Of a stretch of 64,000 nt of DNA, positions 36,641-46,793 are shown piece by piece. Within the stretch, counting starts at the first letter, position 1, and each line of letters opens with the position of its first letter. The DNA is from Prochlorococcus sp. MIT 0701 (lineage in GTDB: Bacteria > Cyanobacteriota > Cyanobacteriia > PCC-6307 > Cyanobiaceae). Made by a program: the position numbers and the translations under genes. The notes under the pieces are model-generated. The model searched no databases. It saw nothing but the letters and a program-made list of their open reading frames with translations, and was not told where the DNA came from. The stretch covers positions 39,084 to 103,083 of the forward strand of contig NZ_JNBA01000029.1 of the NCBI RefSeq assembly GCF_000760295.1, given 5' to 3'.

Positions 36641-38083
36641 GTGCCCCTGCATTATGACCTTGCGCATCCCCCTTTTTGCAGCTTGACGACATCCACAGCG
36701 CTTCAAGGGGGATCACGCCGTCGGCTGATGATCTCCTATGGCCTTGGCGATGCAGGAACCGGGCTGGCAGCAACTCTGCTCGGGTTCTACCTATTCGTCT
36801 TCTTCACCGGGACCGCCGGGCTGCCTGCAATTGTTGCCGGCTCACTGCTGATGGTGATCAAGCTCTGGGATGGGATCAATGACCCAATGATCGGCTGGCT
36901 GAGCGATCACACCCAAACTCGTTGGGGCCCAAGGATTCCCTGGATGCTTGGCGCAGCACTGCCCCTCGGCATCAGCCTGGCCGCCATGTGGTGGGTTCCT
37001 CCCGGAGACGTTGCCCAGAAAACGACGTACTACATCGTGATGGCGATTCTGCTGATGACCGCCTACACCGGCGTCAATCTGCCTTACTCCGCCCTTTCCA
37101 CAGAGCTCACAGAAGACACATCTGTGCGCAACCGTCTTAACGCCGCCAGATTCACCGGATCAATCATCGCTGGTGCAAGCGGCTTAATTGTGACTCCTCT
37201 ACTGCTGGTCAACGGTGCCAACGGTTACTTGGCCATGGGCCGCATCACCGGCACAATCGCGGCTTTAGCCACCCTCGCCTGCTGCTGGGGGCTGGCCCCT
37301 TTCACAAAAACCGCCAGGCGCCCCCGTTGCCATCACGAGCCCCTAAGTCGACAGCTTGTGAGGATCATCAGCAACAGACGCTTCCTCCAAGTTCTGGGGC
37401 TTTACCTGTTGCTCTGGTGCGCTTTGCAGTTGATGCAGCCAGTTGCTCTGATCTACCTGGTCCAGTTGATGCGCGTACCCGCAGAACTGGCCACCTGGAT
37501 GTTGCTGCCCTTCCAGCTCTGCGCCCTGATCGGCCTTCAGGTCTGGAGCATGTATGCCAATCGTCATGGGCGTCTCCGGGCCCTGTTCTGGGGTGGGTGT
37601 CTATGGATCGCTGCTTGTGTTGTTTCGATGCTGCTCCACCCCCTCTCCGCTGATGCATCCCTCGCCAACCTCTGGTCTACAGCAGGCACTGATGGTCTGA
37701 GATTGATGGCTCTGTTGGCCACCATTGGCACGGTGGGATTTGGAGCCGCAACTGCTTATCTGATCCCTTGGTGTCTGCTACCAGATGCAATTGATGCTGA
37801 CCCTGACAAGCCAGCAGGCCTCTACACCGCCTGGATGGTGCTGGTTCAGAAAATCGGTATTGGCCTGAGCATCCAACTGCTCGGCGTACTGCTTTCACTA
37901 TCTGGCTATCGCTCAGTAGCAGAAGCAGGCGGAGCACTGAGCTACACGGTTCAACCAGAATCCGCTCTGATCACCATTCGCATGTGCATGGGATTCATTC
38001 CCGCCGTGCTTGTGGCTCTGGGTCTTGTGGTGATGCGAGGCTGGCCCGAAAGGAACTCTCACAACCAAGCAGCCACGTCATGA
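36641..38083 (+). CDS. MFS sugar:cation symporter (GPH/MelB-like)
   Basis: This protein of about 480 residues from a GTG has twelve hydrophobic helices. It contains YGLGDAGTGLAATLLGFYLFVFF and DPMIGWLSDHTQTRWGPRIPW, the conserved cytoplasmic-loop pattern of the glycoside-pentoside-hexuronide (MelB) family of MFS. The family imports sugars or other solutes with Na+ or H+. An ATG at 36728 is an alternative start that trims an unconserved leader. The stop overlaps the next ATG by four bases, so the MlaE-like permease is co-translated. Confidence 0.87.
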   Translation: MPLHYDLAHPPFCSLTTSTALQGGSRRRLMISYGLGDAGTGLAATLLGFYLFVFFTGTAGLPAIVAGSLLMVIKLWDGINDPMIGWLSDHTQTRWGPRIPWMLGAALPLGISLAAMWWVPPGDVAQKTTYYIVMAILLMTAYTGVNLPYSALSTELTEDTSVRNRLNAARFTGSIIAGASGLIVTPLLLVNGANGYLAMGRITGTIAALATLACCWGLAPFTKTARRPRCHHEPLSRQLVRIISNRRFLQVLGLYLLLWCALQLMQPVALIYLVQLMRVPAELATWMLLPFQLCALIGLQVWSMYANRHGRLRALFWGGCLWIAACVVSMLLHPLSADASLANLWSTAGTDGLRLMALLATIGTVGFGAATAYLIPWCLLPDAIDADPDKPAGLYTAWMVLVQKIGIGLSIQLLGVLLSLSGYRSVAEAGGALSYTVQPESALITIRMCMGFIPAVLVALGLVVMRGWPERNSHNQAATS

Positions 38084-38826
38084 CGACACCTCGCTGGCTG
38101 AAGCGACTGGGCAGCAGCCTCATCATCGGAGGCCAGGCAGTTGCCGCCACCGCCCGAGGTCGTATCAACAAGGTCGACCTCTTCGATCAGCTAATGGAGG
38201 CCGGTCCAGGCAGCTTCCTGATTGTGCTGATCACAGGCTTAGCTGCAGGAACGGTCTTCAACATCCAGGTCGCCGCAGAACTGAGTAGACAAGGTGCTGG
38301 ATCCACGGTGGGAGGGATTCTCGCCATTGGTATGGCAAGGGAAATCGCCCCTCTCCTCACCGCAACGCTGCTCACCGGCAAGGTAGCCACGGCCTATGCA
38401 GCTCAGCTGGGCACCATGAAGGTCACCGAGCAGATCGATGCCATCACCATGCTGCGAACCGAACCTGTTGAGTACTTGGTGGTTCCAAGAGTGATCGCCA
38501 TGGTGGTCATGGCACCGGTGCAATGCCTTCTGTTCTTCGGTATAGCCCTCTGGAGCGGCCAGGTCAGCAGCACCAATCTCTATCAAATCCCACCAGAGGT
38601 CTTCTGGAATTCCGTACGCACCTGGCTGACTCCGGATGATCTGCCATTCATGCTGATCAAATCATTGGTGTTCGGCCTTCAGATTGCTGTTCTCTCTTGC
38701 GGGTGGGGTCTCACAACGCGTGGCGGTCCAAAAGAAGTTGGAACCAGCACCACTGGCGCCGTTGTGATGACTCTGGTCACTGTGTCTTTGATGGATGTGT
38801 TGCTCACCCAGATTCTTTTCAGCTGA
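38080..38826 (+). CDS. MlaE-type ABC transporter permease
   Basis: This 248-residue membrane protein starts MTTPRWLKRLGSS at the overlap with the MFS stop. It has the MlaE/DUF140 pattern GGILAIGMAREIAPLLTATLL and the following helix pattern with MLRTEPVEYLVVPR, plus a C-terminal TTRGGPKEVGTSTTGAVV. In the Mla/TGD system such permeases move lipids between membranes. Its ATPase and substrate-binding partners are not in the window. Confidence 0.9.
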   Translation: MTTPRWLKRLGSSLIIGGQAVAATARGRINKVDLFDQLMEAGPGSFLIVLITGLAAGTVFNIQVAAELSRQGAGSTVGGILAIGMAREIAPLLTATLLTGKVATAYAAQLGTMKVTEQIDAITMLRTEPVEYLVVPRVIAMVVMAPVQCLLFFGIALWSGQVSSTNLYQIPPEVFWNSVRTWLTPDDLPFMLIKSLVFGLQIAVLSCGWGLTTRGGPKEVGTSTTGAVVMTLVTVSLMDVLLTQILFS

Positions 38827-38989
38827 TGTCTTCAAGGTCCACACACAAACGCGCAGCTATTGACAAATCCTGCTTGCCCCCATATCGCTCCAAAATCAGT
38901 GATGGGTCCAAACCGGCCCTCTCTCATCAACTCCCCAAACAGACCCAACATCTCTCCTGAGAGCAATAGCACCACTGCCTGCCTGGTTC

Positions 38990-40096
38990 ATGCCTGAAGC
39001 CGACCTCCCCCTACGCAAACAGCCTCCCCCTAGGCAGCCTTCTCCTGAACAGCCTGCGCCTGAACAGCTTTCTCCTGAACAGCCTTCCAGAGAACAGCCT
39101 TCCAGAGGACAGCCTGCGCCTGAACAACCTTCACCTGGACAACCTTCACCTGGACAGCCCTCGCAAAGACAGCCCTCAAGCAATTCAGCGGACTCTCAAT
39201 CCGATGACCTAGCTGCTGCTCAAGACAAACCAGATCTTGATCCACTCCTGCAAGTGGCCTTGACGGAGCTGCAGCAACGTCGCGATCAACTCGAAGAAGA
39301 AATCAAAGACCTCTCCAACCGCAAATCCCAACTGGAAAAGGAGCTCAGCAGTTCCTTCGCTGGCCAGTCCGATGCTATTGCCAGACGGGTCAAAGGCTTC
39401 CAGGACTACCTCACAGGCGCTCTGCAAGATCTGGCCCAATCAGTGGAGCAACTTGAACTGGTTGTGCAGCCTGTTGTGGTCCAACCTTCTCCCCTAGACC
39501 AACCCAAGTCAACGCCCGAGGCCGCAGCTCAAGACAACGCCCTAGCTGTTGCTGACACCTTTAAACCAGACGAAAACCTGATCCGTGAATGTCTGGAGCA
39601 ATTTCTAAGTCAGCCAGACTTCTACGCCGATCCTTGGAAACTGCGACGCAGCCTTGATCCCAGGGATAAAGAACTTCTAGAAGACTGGTTTTTCAATCAG
39701 GGTGGGCGAGGAGCACAGCCAAGCCGGAACAGCCGAACACGCAACATCCTTGTGGCTGCAGCCCTGATTGCCATCGTCGGTGAACTCTATGGCGACCGAT
39801 TCCAAAGCCTGGTGCTTGCCGGCGAACCAGAGCGGCTTGGCGAATGGCGACGTGGCCTTCAAGATGCCCTTGGCCTCGCTCGAGAAGACTTCGGCCCAAG
39901 CAGCGGCATTGTTCTTTTTGAACGCGGCGAAGCTCTTGTAGAGCGCGCCGACCGACTTGAGGAACGAGGGGAAGTCCCGCTCATCCTGATTGATGCGGCC
40001 CAACGCAGCGTAGAGATCCCCGTGCTTCAGTTCCCGCTCTGGCTAGCCTTTGCAGCTGGGCCGCAAGAACGGTTCGAAGACGAAGAACTGCTCTAA
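38990..40096 (+). CDS. DUF3086 family protein with N-terminal QPxxx repeats
   Basis: This 368-residue protein has a Pro/Gln-rich low-complexity start (about residues 11-62) built of pentapeptide repeats. A coiled coil follows (about 85-120, QQRRDQLEEEIKDLSNRKSQLEKE), then the cyanobacterial DUF3086 domain with RECLEQFLSQPDFYADPWKL and RDKELLEDWFF. Function unknown. Its stop overlaps the plsY start (TAATG). Confidence 0.85.
   Translation: MPEADLPLRKQPPPRQPSPEQPAPEQLSPEQPSREQPSRGQPAPEQPSPGQPSPGQPSQRQPSSNSADSQSDDLAAAQDKPDLDPLLQVALTELQQRRDQLEEEIKDLSNRKSQLEKELSSSFAGQSDAIARRVKGFQDYLTGALQDLAQSVEQLELVVQPVVVQPSPLDQPKSTPEAAAQDNALAVADTFKPDENLIRECLEQFLSQPDFYADPWKLRRSLDPRDKELLEDWFFNQGGRGAQPSRNSRTRNILVAAALIAIVGELYGDRFQSLVLAGEPERLGEWRRGLQDALGLAREDFGPSSGIVLFERGEALVERADRLEERGEVPLILIDAAQRSVEIPVLQFPLWLAFAAGPQERFEDEELL
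39035..39169 (+). repeat. Tandem 15-bp coding repeat (9 units)
   Basis: Nine consecutive 15-bp units encode Q-P/L-S/A-P/R/Q-E/G/R, residues 16-60 of the DUF3086 protein. Units differ by a few bases and the frame is preserved. Such arrays expand and contract by slippage, so length may differ between strains. Confidence 0.9.
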
Positions 40097-40713
40097 TGAT
40101 TTTCAACTCTGTATTTGGGAGTCTTCTCTCCCTAGTCATGGGATATCTGCTGGGTTCACTGCCCAGCGGATATCTTGCAGCCCATTGGTTGGCAGGAATC
40201 GACCTGCGTGAGAAGGGTTCTGGATCAACCGGTGCCACCAATGTGCTGCGCCAGGTGGGTAAAGGTCCTGCCCTGGCCGTTTTCCTTGTCGATGTTGGCA
40301 AAGGCACAACCGCCGTACTGGTTGCTAGGGCACTTGAACTTGATGATGGCTGGCAAGTTGCAGCAGGTCTAGCAGCCTTGGCCGGTCACATCTGGCCTGT
40401 GTGGCTGAGATGGAAAGGTGGCAAAGCTGTAGCAACAGGTCTGGGGATGCTGCTAGGCATCTCCTGGCCTGTAGGGCTGGCCTGTTTCGGCATCTTCCTC
40501 ACCGTGCTGAGCTTCAGCAGGATCGTGTCGTTATCGAGCATCATCGCCGCCCTCAGTTTGCCGTTGCTGATGATCTTGCGCTTTCAAGGCAACTCACCAC
40601 CGGCTTATCTGGCGGTGGCCTTTGCAGCCATGGCAATGGTGGTGTGGCGACACCGCTCCAATCTGCAACGCTTGCTGGCGGGCACCGAACCTCGCATCGG
40701 TCAGTCCAGCTAA
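40096..40713 (+). CDS. plsY: Acyl-phosphate:glycerol-3-phosphate acyltransferase
   Basis: This 205-residue membrane protein matches PlsY, with [33 protein letters not shown], and [12 protein letters not shown], the three conserved loops that bind acyl-phosphate and glycerol-3-phosphate. It makes lysophosphatidic acid for phospholipid and galactolipid synthesis. It overlaps the DUF3086 stop by one base and converges on pyrF, whose stop lies 4 bp inside. Confidence 0.95.
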   Translation: MIFNSVFGSLLSLVMGYLLGSLPSGYLAAHWLAGIDLREKGSGSTGATNVLRQVGKGPALAVFLVDVGKGTTAVLVARALELDDGWQVAAGLAALAGHIWPVWLRWKGGKAVATGLGMLLGISWPVGLACFGIFLTVLSFSRIVSLSSIIAALSLPLLMILRFQGNSPPAYLAVAFAAMAMVVWRHRSNLQRLLAGTEPRIGQSS

Positions 40714-41471
40714 CGCTGACGCTGTTCAAGCTCAAAGCAGCAGCGTGCAAACGCCTCTGCAGGATCAACAGCACGGGTAATCGGCCTGCCAATCACCAAA
40801 CGTGAAGCTCCTGCATTCAGCGCCGCTGCAGGACTCATGACCCTGACCTGATCCGCCAATTCTGCCCCCGAGGGTCGAATACCAGGAGTCACCAACTCAA
40901 ATGGCAAGGGATGAAGTCGGCGTAAGCCGCTGACTTCCCAGGGAGAACACACGCAGCCACCCAAACCTGACTCCGCTGCCAACTCAGCCAACCACTCCAC
41001 CCTGGCCTGAAGAGGCTGAGGAATGCACAGCTCATTCGCTAGACGCTTCTCATCCCAACTGGTGAGCACAGTGACGGCCAACAGCGTGGGTGCTGGCAAG
41101 CCAACCTCCGCAGCCCCCTCGCAAGCAGCAGCCTGGGCTTCAGCCAGGGCAGCACGGCCAGCACAGGCATGCACCGTGATCAACTCAGCACCAAAGCTCG
41201 CCGCTCGGCGACACGCTCCTGCCATCGTGGCAGGGATATCGTGAAACTTGAGATCAAGAAAAATCCGCAACCCTTGCTCCCGTAGATCAGCCAAAACCTC
41301 TGGCCCCGCACTGACAAACAGTTCCAGGCCCACCTTGACCCAACTGACCTCTGGCATCTTTGAGCTGAATGCAAGGGCCTCAGCCCGCTCCATGCCATCA
41401 AGGGCAATGATCAGTTGATCGGCAGGAGTCAATGGCAAGGTCATCGCAGCAGGGGTTGGTCCTTCACTCAA
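40710..41471 (-). CDS. pyrF: Orotidine 5'-phosphate decarboxylase
   Basis: This 253-residue TIM-barrel enzyme makes UMP. The catalytic [10 protein letters not shown] (Lys and Asp) is at about residues 70-80, and the phosphate-binding ending [10 protein letters not shown] is near 225-235. The ATG at 41471 overlaps tyrS; an internal ATG at 41444 is an alternative start. It is co-directional with tyrS. Confidence 0.94.
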   Translation of the reverse strand: MSEGPTPAAMTLPLTPADQLIIALDGMERAEALAFSSKMPEVSWVKVGLELFVSAGPEVLADLREQGLRIFLDLKFHDIPATMAGACRRAASFGAELITVHACAGRAALAEAQAAACEGAAEVGLPAPTLLAVTVLTSWDEKRLANELCIPQPLQARVEWLAELAAESGLGGCVCSPWEVSGLRRLHPLPFELVTPGIRPSGAELADQVRVMSPAAALNAGASRLVIGRPITRAVDPAEAFARCCFELEQRQR

Positions 41472-42715
41472 CGCGTCAAACGACGAAAGGTTTTCTTGCC
41501 CACTTGCAGCACCTTGCCCATCAGCATGCTGGAGTCAGTGAATTCCAAATTGGGATCGGTAATTTTTTCGCCATCCAGGCGTACCGCACCACCCTTGATT
41601 TGACGCCGAGCCTCGCTACTGCTCGCACAAAGGCCAATCGCACTTAGCAGATAAAAGGCCTTGGCCGGAAAATTCACATCCGCAAGCAACGCTTCTGGCA
41701 CAGATGCAGCCTCATCTTGAGAGCCGGAAACCAATATGGCTGCATCATTCTGGGCTGCTTCAGCCGCCGCGATGCCATGACGGTTGGCCGTTACCGCAAG
41801 GGCCATGGCCTTCTGTCGTTCACGCGGATTGACAGGTAAAACTTCAGGGTCGAGATCGGTAAGCAAAACCACGTAACTGCTTACAAGGGCATCAGGGACC
41901 TTCTCCAATTTGGAATACATGGAAAGGGGGTCCTCATTCAGTCCGACTGTGTTAGCGAGGCTCTTGCTCATCTTTTGAACCCCATCCAGGCCAGCCAGAA
42001 TTGGGAGTAGCAGCCCAAACTGAGGGCGCTGATCGAAATGACGCTGAAGATCCCGCCCCATGGCGACATTGAATTTCTGATCAGTCCCCCCAAGTTCCAC
42101 ATCTGCCTGCACCGCTACCGAGTCGTAACCCTGCAAGAGGGGATAAAGAAACTCATGCAGAGCTATCGGAATACCTGAGCCATAACGATTGCCAAAATCT
42201 TCTTTAGCAAGCATTTGCCCAACCGTGGCAGTGCCCAACAAAGCAATCACCTCGGGCAAATCCAAGTCAGCCAACCACTCAGTATTACGACGCACTTCCA
42301 GGCGCCCAGGGGTTGTGAAATCGAGCAGGGCCCTTTCCGCTGACTGCCCCTGACCCAGCTGTGCGAGATAGGTCTTCGCATTGGCCTCAACTTGCTCAGA
42401 GGTGAGCTGCACTCTGGTGCTGCTCTTGCCTGTGGGGTCACCGATTCGTGCAGTGAAATCGCCAATAATCAACACTGCTGTATGCCCCGCATCCTGAAAA
42501 GCTCTGAGTTTGCGAAACAGGATGCTGTGTCCCAGATGGAGATCACTACCAGTGGGATCAATCCCAAGCTTGATCCTCAGGGGTCGGTTTTGTTCTCGAG
42601 CCTCATCAAGACGAGTCGCAAGTTGCTGATCAGCATCCCCCCATTGGCCTGAAGGGAATAAGTCAGCCATGCCGCGCTTCAACCAGGCCGGCATGGTGAT
42701 CGGCGTCTCCGGCAT
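41468..42715 (-). CDS. tyrS: Tyrosyl-tRNA synthetase
   Basis: This 415-residue class I synthetase has the HIGH-like [12 protein letters not shown], the Tyr-binding [14 protein letters not shown], the KMSKS loop ([10 protein letters not shown]), and a C-terminal S4 RNA-binding domain (about 350-415, [16 protein letters not shown]). It charges tRNA-Tyr. Its stop overlaps the pyrF start by four bases. Confidence 0.96.
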   Translation of the reverse strand: MPETPITMPAWLKRGMADLFPSGQWGDADQQLATRLDEAREQNRPLRIKLGIDPTGSDLHLGHSILFRKLRAFQDAGHTAVLIIGDFTARIGDPTGKSSTRVQLTSEQVEANAKTYLAQLGQGQSAERALLDFTTPGRLEVRRNTEWLADLDLPEVIALLGTATVGQMLAKEDFGNRYGSGIPIALHEFLYPLLQGYDSVAVQADVELGGTDQKFNVAMGRDLQRHFDQRPQFGLLLPILAGLDGVQKMSKSLANTVGLNEDPLSMYSKLEKVPDALVSSYVVLLTDLDPEVLPVNPRERQKAMALAVTANRHGIAAAEAAQNDAAILVSGSQDEAASVPEALLADVNFPAKAFYLLSAIGLCASSSEARRQIKGGAVRLDGEKITDPNLEFTDSSMLMGKVLQVGKKTFRRLTR

Positions 42716-42774
42716 CGGTAGAGGATCTCTAGCTGAGCGGATCGTACGGGTAGCGAGTCAGCGAGTCATCACCT

Positions 42775-43101
42775 TCATCCAGAGTCTTGCTCAAGCTCTG
42801 CCTTCATCCGGGTCAAGGTCTGATTCATCTGCTCAAACATCTGCTCAGGCGTAATCCCGAACTGGCCCAACTGGGTGCGCAGCTGTTCAACAGTCATCTT
42901 TGCTTGAAAATCCTCGGAGAGCTCAAAACGCTTCATAAACACTCGATAGCGCTGCATCAACTCCTCCATGGTGTCGATGAACTTTTTTTTACCCTCCCGA
43001 TCAAACTTTCCATATTCAGAACCGAGCTGCATCAGCTGTTGATAGTCGGTGAACAGCCGCTTGGCCTCCTCCTGAACAATCTCCGATTCAAAGAAGGCCA
43101 T
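42775..43101 (-). CDS. DUF1825 family protein
   Basis: This 108-residue helical protein starts MAFFESEIVQEEAKRLFTDYQ. It carries the DUF1825 pattern LGSEYGKFDREGKKKFI and LMQRYRVFMKRFELSEDFQ. The family is nearly universal and exclusive to cyanobacteria; its function is unknown. It is divergent from the LuxR-type regulator at 43122 with about 20 bp between starts. Confidence 0.88.
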   Translation of the reverse strand: MAFFESEIVQEEAKRLFTDYQQLMQLGSEYGKFDREGKKKFIDTMEELMQRYRVFMKRFELSEDFQAKMTVEQLRTQLGQFGITPEQMFEQMNQTLTRMKAELEQDSG

Positions 43102-43121
43102 GAACGCCCTGGGCTTGTTGG

Positions 43122-43943
43122 TTGGAATTGTGCAAAATTATCGACGTCATAAACAGTGCGGATCAACGTAATCTCCACGATGAGGCTCTAACCGCTCCTG
43201 TTACCTGGTTGCAACCAGTGGACATCACTCCCCGGATCTCTTCTCTCCAGAGAACCAGTCAACAAAGCCATCCCCTTCTCCGTCGCAGTCGCACTGTTGT
43301 CGCCACAGCCGATCGCGTCTTAATCACAAGTTGGGTGGGCTGGTTTGATTGTCTGGGCCCCCTGGTGGGCGCTGCAACCGGTGAAAACGAGACCCTCAGT
43401 TGCTTGAAAAGCTCTGATGCAGATCTCCTGATTTGCACCGATCTACTGGAGAGCGGAAATGGCCCAAGCCTGGTCCGTAAAGCAAAACAGCTCAAGCCTG
43501 ATCTCAAGGCCCTGATGCTGATTCAACGGCCTGTATTACGCACCCTGCTGGATGCAATCGAAGCCCATTGCGATGGCCTCTGTGCCCATGAGCTCGTAGG
43601 CAGTGGCACCCTGCTGGCGGCTCTAAGTGCAATCGAAAGCGATGGGACCTACTTAGACCGTGTGGTTGCAGGAGTTTTACGTCACGGTCGTCTCGGCAAT
43701 GGCAAGACCAGCAGCCAAATCGACAGCCTCAGCTTGCGAGAGGGAGATGTGCTGCGAGGAATCTGTAAAGGGATGAGCAATCAGAACATTGCTGATGAGC
43801 TCTATCTCTCAATCGATACGGTGAAGAGCCATGTGCACAACCTGCTGCAAAAATTGCCAGCACGAGATCGCACCCATGCTGTGGTGGTGGCTTTTCGTGA
43901 TGGGCTGGTGGAGTTACCTCAAAGACTGCCACGTTGGCAATAA
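43122..43943 (+). CDS. LuxR/NarL-type transcription regulator
   Basis: This 273-residue protein has a C-terminal LuxR helix-turn-helix (about 208-260: LREGDVLRGICKGMSNQNIADELYLSI, then VKSHVHNLLQKL). The N-terminal half is receiver-like. It has a possible phosphoacceptor Asp in LLICTDLLESG, but the conserved Lys after strand five is missing and the acidic pocket is not obvious, so it may work without phosphorylation. A start downstream of 43122 is possible. It diverges from the DUF1825 gene. Confidence 0.85.
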   Translation: MELCKIIDVINSADQRNLHDEALTAPVTWLQPVDITPRISSLQRTSQQSHPLLRRSRTVVATADRVLITSWVGWFDCLGPLVGAATGENETLSCLKSSDADLLICTDLLESGNGPSLVRKAKQLKPDLKALMLIQRPVLRTLLDAIEAHCDGLCAHELVGSGTLLAALSAIESDGTYLDRVVAGVLRHGRLGNGKTSSQIDSLSLREGDVLRGICKGMSNQNIADELYLSIDTVKSHVHNLLQKLPARDRTHAVVVAFRDGLVELPQRLPRWQ

Positions 43944-44062
43944 CGCTGCCTTCACTGACTCGGTAACGTCCGCCTGAATGAGCGATCTCCAAAGGTTGAT
44001 TGGCCTCTTGCACTTTGAGCCACCAATCGCAACTCCAAAGCTTCCGCAAGGGTGATCAATCG

Positions 44063-44659
44063 ATGGAAACCACGCGGGGTCAGGGCCACCTATTCCCAAA
44101 CCAAGTTCTATCCGCAGGGCACGCCCCACGCCAGGAGCTCACTCTTAGTCGCGACCTTTTACAAAGCTGGCAGAGGCGCATTCAAGGTCATCAAGCCGAT
44201 CTATTCCAAGGAGAGCCAGACATAGCTCGGCAGAACTCGCTGTTTTGTAGCGATCACGAAACAGTCATCGACCAATTGAAGCCCCTGCAGCTCACCCCCC
44301 TCCCCCTGAGCTTCTGGCGCTGGCCTAACAGCCCTCACCATGGCCCAGCCGTTTATCTGGTTATGGACCGTCCAGCAGACCTCAACACCCCCTTGTTGCT
44401 TTATGTGGGCGAAACGATTGCTGCAGATCGCCGCTGGAAGGGTGAGCATGATTGCAAGGCCTACCTGGCGGCCTATGCCGAAGCGCTTGCCAGGGCAGAA
44501 CTAACAAGCCAACTCAGTATTCGTTTTTGGAGCGATGTTCCCGAGAGCACCAAAGCACGTCGACAGCTCGAGCAACAACTGATCCAGCGCTGGCTGCCAC
44601 CGTTCAACAAAGAAACAAGAGCTCGCTGGAGTACCCCGTTCACAGCTGAATGCAGCTAA
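44063..44659 (+). CDS. GIY-YIG-like nuclease-domain protein
   Basis: This protein of about 198 residues from METTRGQGHLF (44000 is an upstream alternative) contains AVYLVMD, then LLLYVGET and RRWKGEHDCKAY. This is the G-I-Y/Y-I-G layout with the following Arg and His, and a later acidic helix. GIY-YIG domains cleave nucleic acids, but the catalytic Glu is not certain here. The gene is common in picocyanobacteria with unknown role. Confidence 0.65.
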   Translation: METTRGQGHLFPNQVLSAGHAPRQELTLSRDLLQSWQRRIQGHQADLFQGEPDIARQNSLFCSDHETVIDQLKPLQLTPLPLSFWRWPNSPHHGPAVYLVMDRPADLNTPLLLYVGETIAADRRWKGEHDCKAYLAAYAEALARAELTSQLSIRFWSDVPESTKARRQLEQQLIQRWLPPFNKETRARWSTPFTAECS

Positions 44660-44697
44660 ACGGCACGGCTAACATCGCGCCACCTCATCAACATCCC

Positions 44698-46170
44698 ATG
44701 GAGATTTGCCTTTTTCCAGCAACCTTGCAGAGCTGGACTGGCGATGTGCTCATGGTGGGCATGTTTGAGGGAAAGATGGAGGACGGTTTAAACGAGCTGG
44801 AAACACTCTGCAAAGGCTCTCTTGTGCAGAGCCTTGAGAAGCAGATGTTCAAAGGTAAATCCGGAGAAATCGCCACCATCCAACTGCTCCAAAACAAGCC
44901 AAACCTGCTGGTGCTCGTAGGGCTCGGAGAACCCCAGAAATTGATGCTGGATGACCTTCGTAAGGCGGCTGCCCTGGGAGCGAAAGCAAGCCTCGGATGC
45001 AGTGGAACCCTGGGCATGATGCTCCCCTGGGAGCCCTTGGATTCGGCATCTGCCGCAAGGGCCGTCGCAGAAGCCGTTCGCCTTTCCCTTTACAAAGACC
45101 TCCGCTTTCGCAGTGCACCTGAGCCCCGCTCTATCCCAACAAAACTGGAGCTCATTGGTCTACCCGACTCAGCCGGCAAAGATCTTCAAGCCGTTCACCC
45201 CATCTGTGCGGGAGTGGAGCTAGCGAGGGAGCTGGTTGCGGCTCCCCCCAACAGTCTCACCCCTGCGGCCCTCGCCCAAACGGCGATTCAACTTGCCCAC
45301 GAACACGGCCTCGAGTGCACTGTGCTGGAGCGGTCCGACTGCGCCGAACGGGGAATGGGTGCCTACTTAGCAGTCTCTCAGGGTTCCGATCTGGAGCCAA
45401 AATTCATTCACCTCACCTATCGGCCTCAAGGACCAGTTCAACGACGACTGGCCCTTGTAGGCAAGGGACTGACCTTCGATTCCGGTGGATACAATCTTAA
45501 GGTTGGGGCTGCCCAGATCGATCTGATGAAGTTCGACATGGGCGGCAGCGCAGCTGTACTTGGAGCCGCCCGAGCGATTGCAGAACTGCGACCCAAAGGA
45601 GTGGAAGTGCATGTGATCGTGGCAGCATGCGAAAACATGGTGAATGGATCCGCTGTCCATCCAGGAGACATCGTGCGTGCTTCGAACGGCACGACCATCG
45701 AGATCAACAACACCGATGCCGAAGGCCGTCTGACCCTTGCCGATGCACTGGTGTACGCCTGCGAACTCGAACCAGACGCAATCGTGGATTTAGCCACGCT
45801 TACAGGGGCTTGCGTTATCGCACTTGGCGATGAGATTGCTGGCCTTTGGACAGGCAATGATCACCTGGCTGAAGGCCTCACCGCTGCCGCCGAGGCGGCC
45901 GGCGAAGGCCTTTGGCGCATGCCGTTGCGTAGCTCCTATCGAGAGGGTCTCAAGTCGATCCTCGCTGACCTCAAAAACACAGGGCCTCGTCCTGGCGGAT
46001 CAATTACCGCGGCCCTTTTCCTCAAAGAGTTTGTTGAGGCTTCCATCCCATGGGCCCACATCGACATCGCCGGAACGGTCTGGTCTGAAAAGGGCCGTGG
46101 CCTCGATCCCTCTGGTGCCACCGGCTATGGGGTTCGCACTTTGGTGAATTGGATTTGTAGTCAGTCTTGA
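44698..46170 (+). CDS. pepA: Leucyl aminopeptidase (M17)
   Basis: This enzyme of about 490 residues starts MEICLFPATLQSW; 44650 would add an unconserved leader overlapping the preceding gene. The two-metal site is clear: VGKGLTFDSGGYNLK (Lys, Asp), FDMGGSAAVLGA, and NNTDAEGRLTLADAL with the catalytic Arg. It removes N-terminal residues from peptides and recycles glutathione breakdown products. The macro-like N-terminal domain is complete. Confidence 0.94.
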   Translation: MEICLFPATLQSWTGDVLMVGMFEGKMEDGLNELETLCKGSLVQSLEKQMFKGKSGEIATIQLLQNKPNLLVLVGLGEPQKLMLDDLRKAAALGAKASLGCSGTLGMMLPWEPLDSASAARAVAEAVRLSLYKDLRFRSAPEPRSIPTKLELIGLPDSAGKDLQAVHPICAGVELARELVAAPPNSLTPAALAQTAIQLAHEHGLECTVLERSDCAERGMGAYLAVSQGSDLEPKFIHLTYRPQGPVQRRLALVGKGLTFDSGGYNLKVGAAQIDLMKFDMGGSAAVLGAARAIAELRPKGVEVHVIVAACENMVNGSAVHPGDIVRASNGTTIEINNTDAEGRLTLADALVYACELEPDAIVDLATLTGACVIALGDEIAGLWTGNDHLAEGLTAAAEAAGEGLWRMPLRSSYREGLKSILADLKNTGPRPGGSITAALFLKEFVEASIPWAHIDIAGTVWSEKGRGLDPSGATGYGVRTLVNWICSQS

Positions 46171-46468
46171 GTCAAGAGGCTTTGCATTCAACTCAGCGAA
46201 AAACGAGTTGAGGAAGTCATCACAACACGAGCACAAAGCTGATCGCTAAAGGTCGCGCAGGGTTAGCAATGCTCATGCCTAGCGCTAGCAACCTATGCAG
46301 AAAATTGATCAGCAAAGAGTTTTCGCTTGCTTGATCAAAATTGGGCCCCTTGATTTTGATGCGGGACCTTGAACTGGCTTGAATCACTACAGACAGTTAC
46401 CTGATCTTGGACAGCGATCTCATCAAGGAAGCCGTGGGCATCAAAGCCAGAGGGAAAGACCGCCTAAG

Positions 46469-46681
46469 TCATGAGGCTGCAACATTCATCGCCCGACTCC
46501 TGGCATGAATCCGCACAGGGAGTGAAAGGGTATTGGGGCATTCCAACGCATGAATCTGCCAACGTGCCCGTTCAGAGAAAGACTCCAAAACCCTTTCCAA
46601 GTCATCGGAAGCCTGCTTCGGAGAGGGGTACGGGCCAACATGACGAGTCACTAGTCCATCCTTAACCGTCAGCAGATACAT
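46469..46681 (-). CDS. Small conserved hypothetical protein
   Basis: This 70-residue protein starts MYLLTVKDGLVTRHVGPYPS. It continues with a helical KQASDDLERVLESFSERARW and a conserved-looking HALECP. The start is regular in composition. It lacks a membrane segment or known domain. The preceding 298 bases (46171-46468) hold nothing I recognise. Confidence 0.55.
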   Translation of the reverse strand: MYLLTVKDGLVTRHVGPYPSPKQASDDLERVLESFSERARWQIHALECPNTLSLPVRIHARSRAMNVAAS

Positions 46682-46793
46682 ACATCACCTACTTAAATCA
46701 CGAATAGATGGTAAGCAACTTTTTCAGGAGGAGGGATGGGTGGAAACCCGCATCTTCACTGCGAACTACCCAATTCCAAAGGCCATGCTGATT

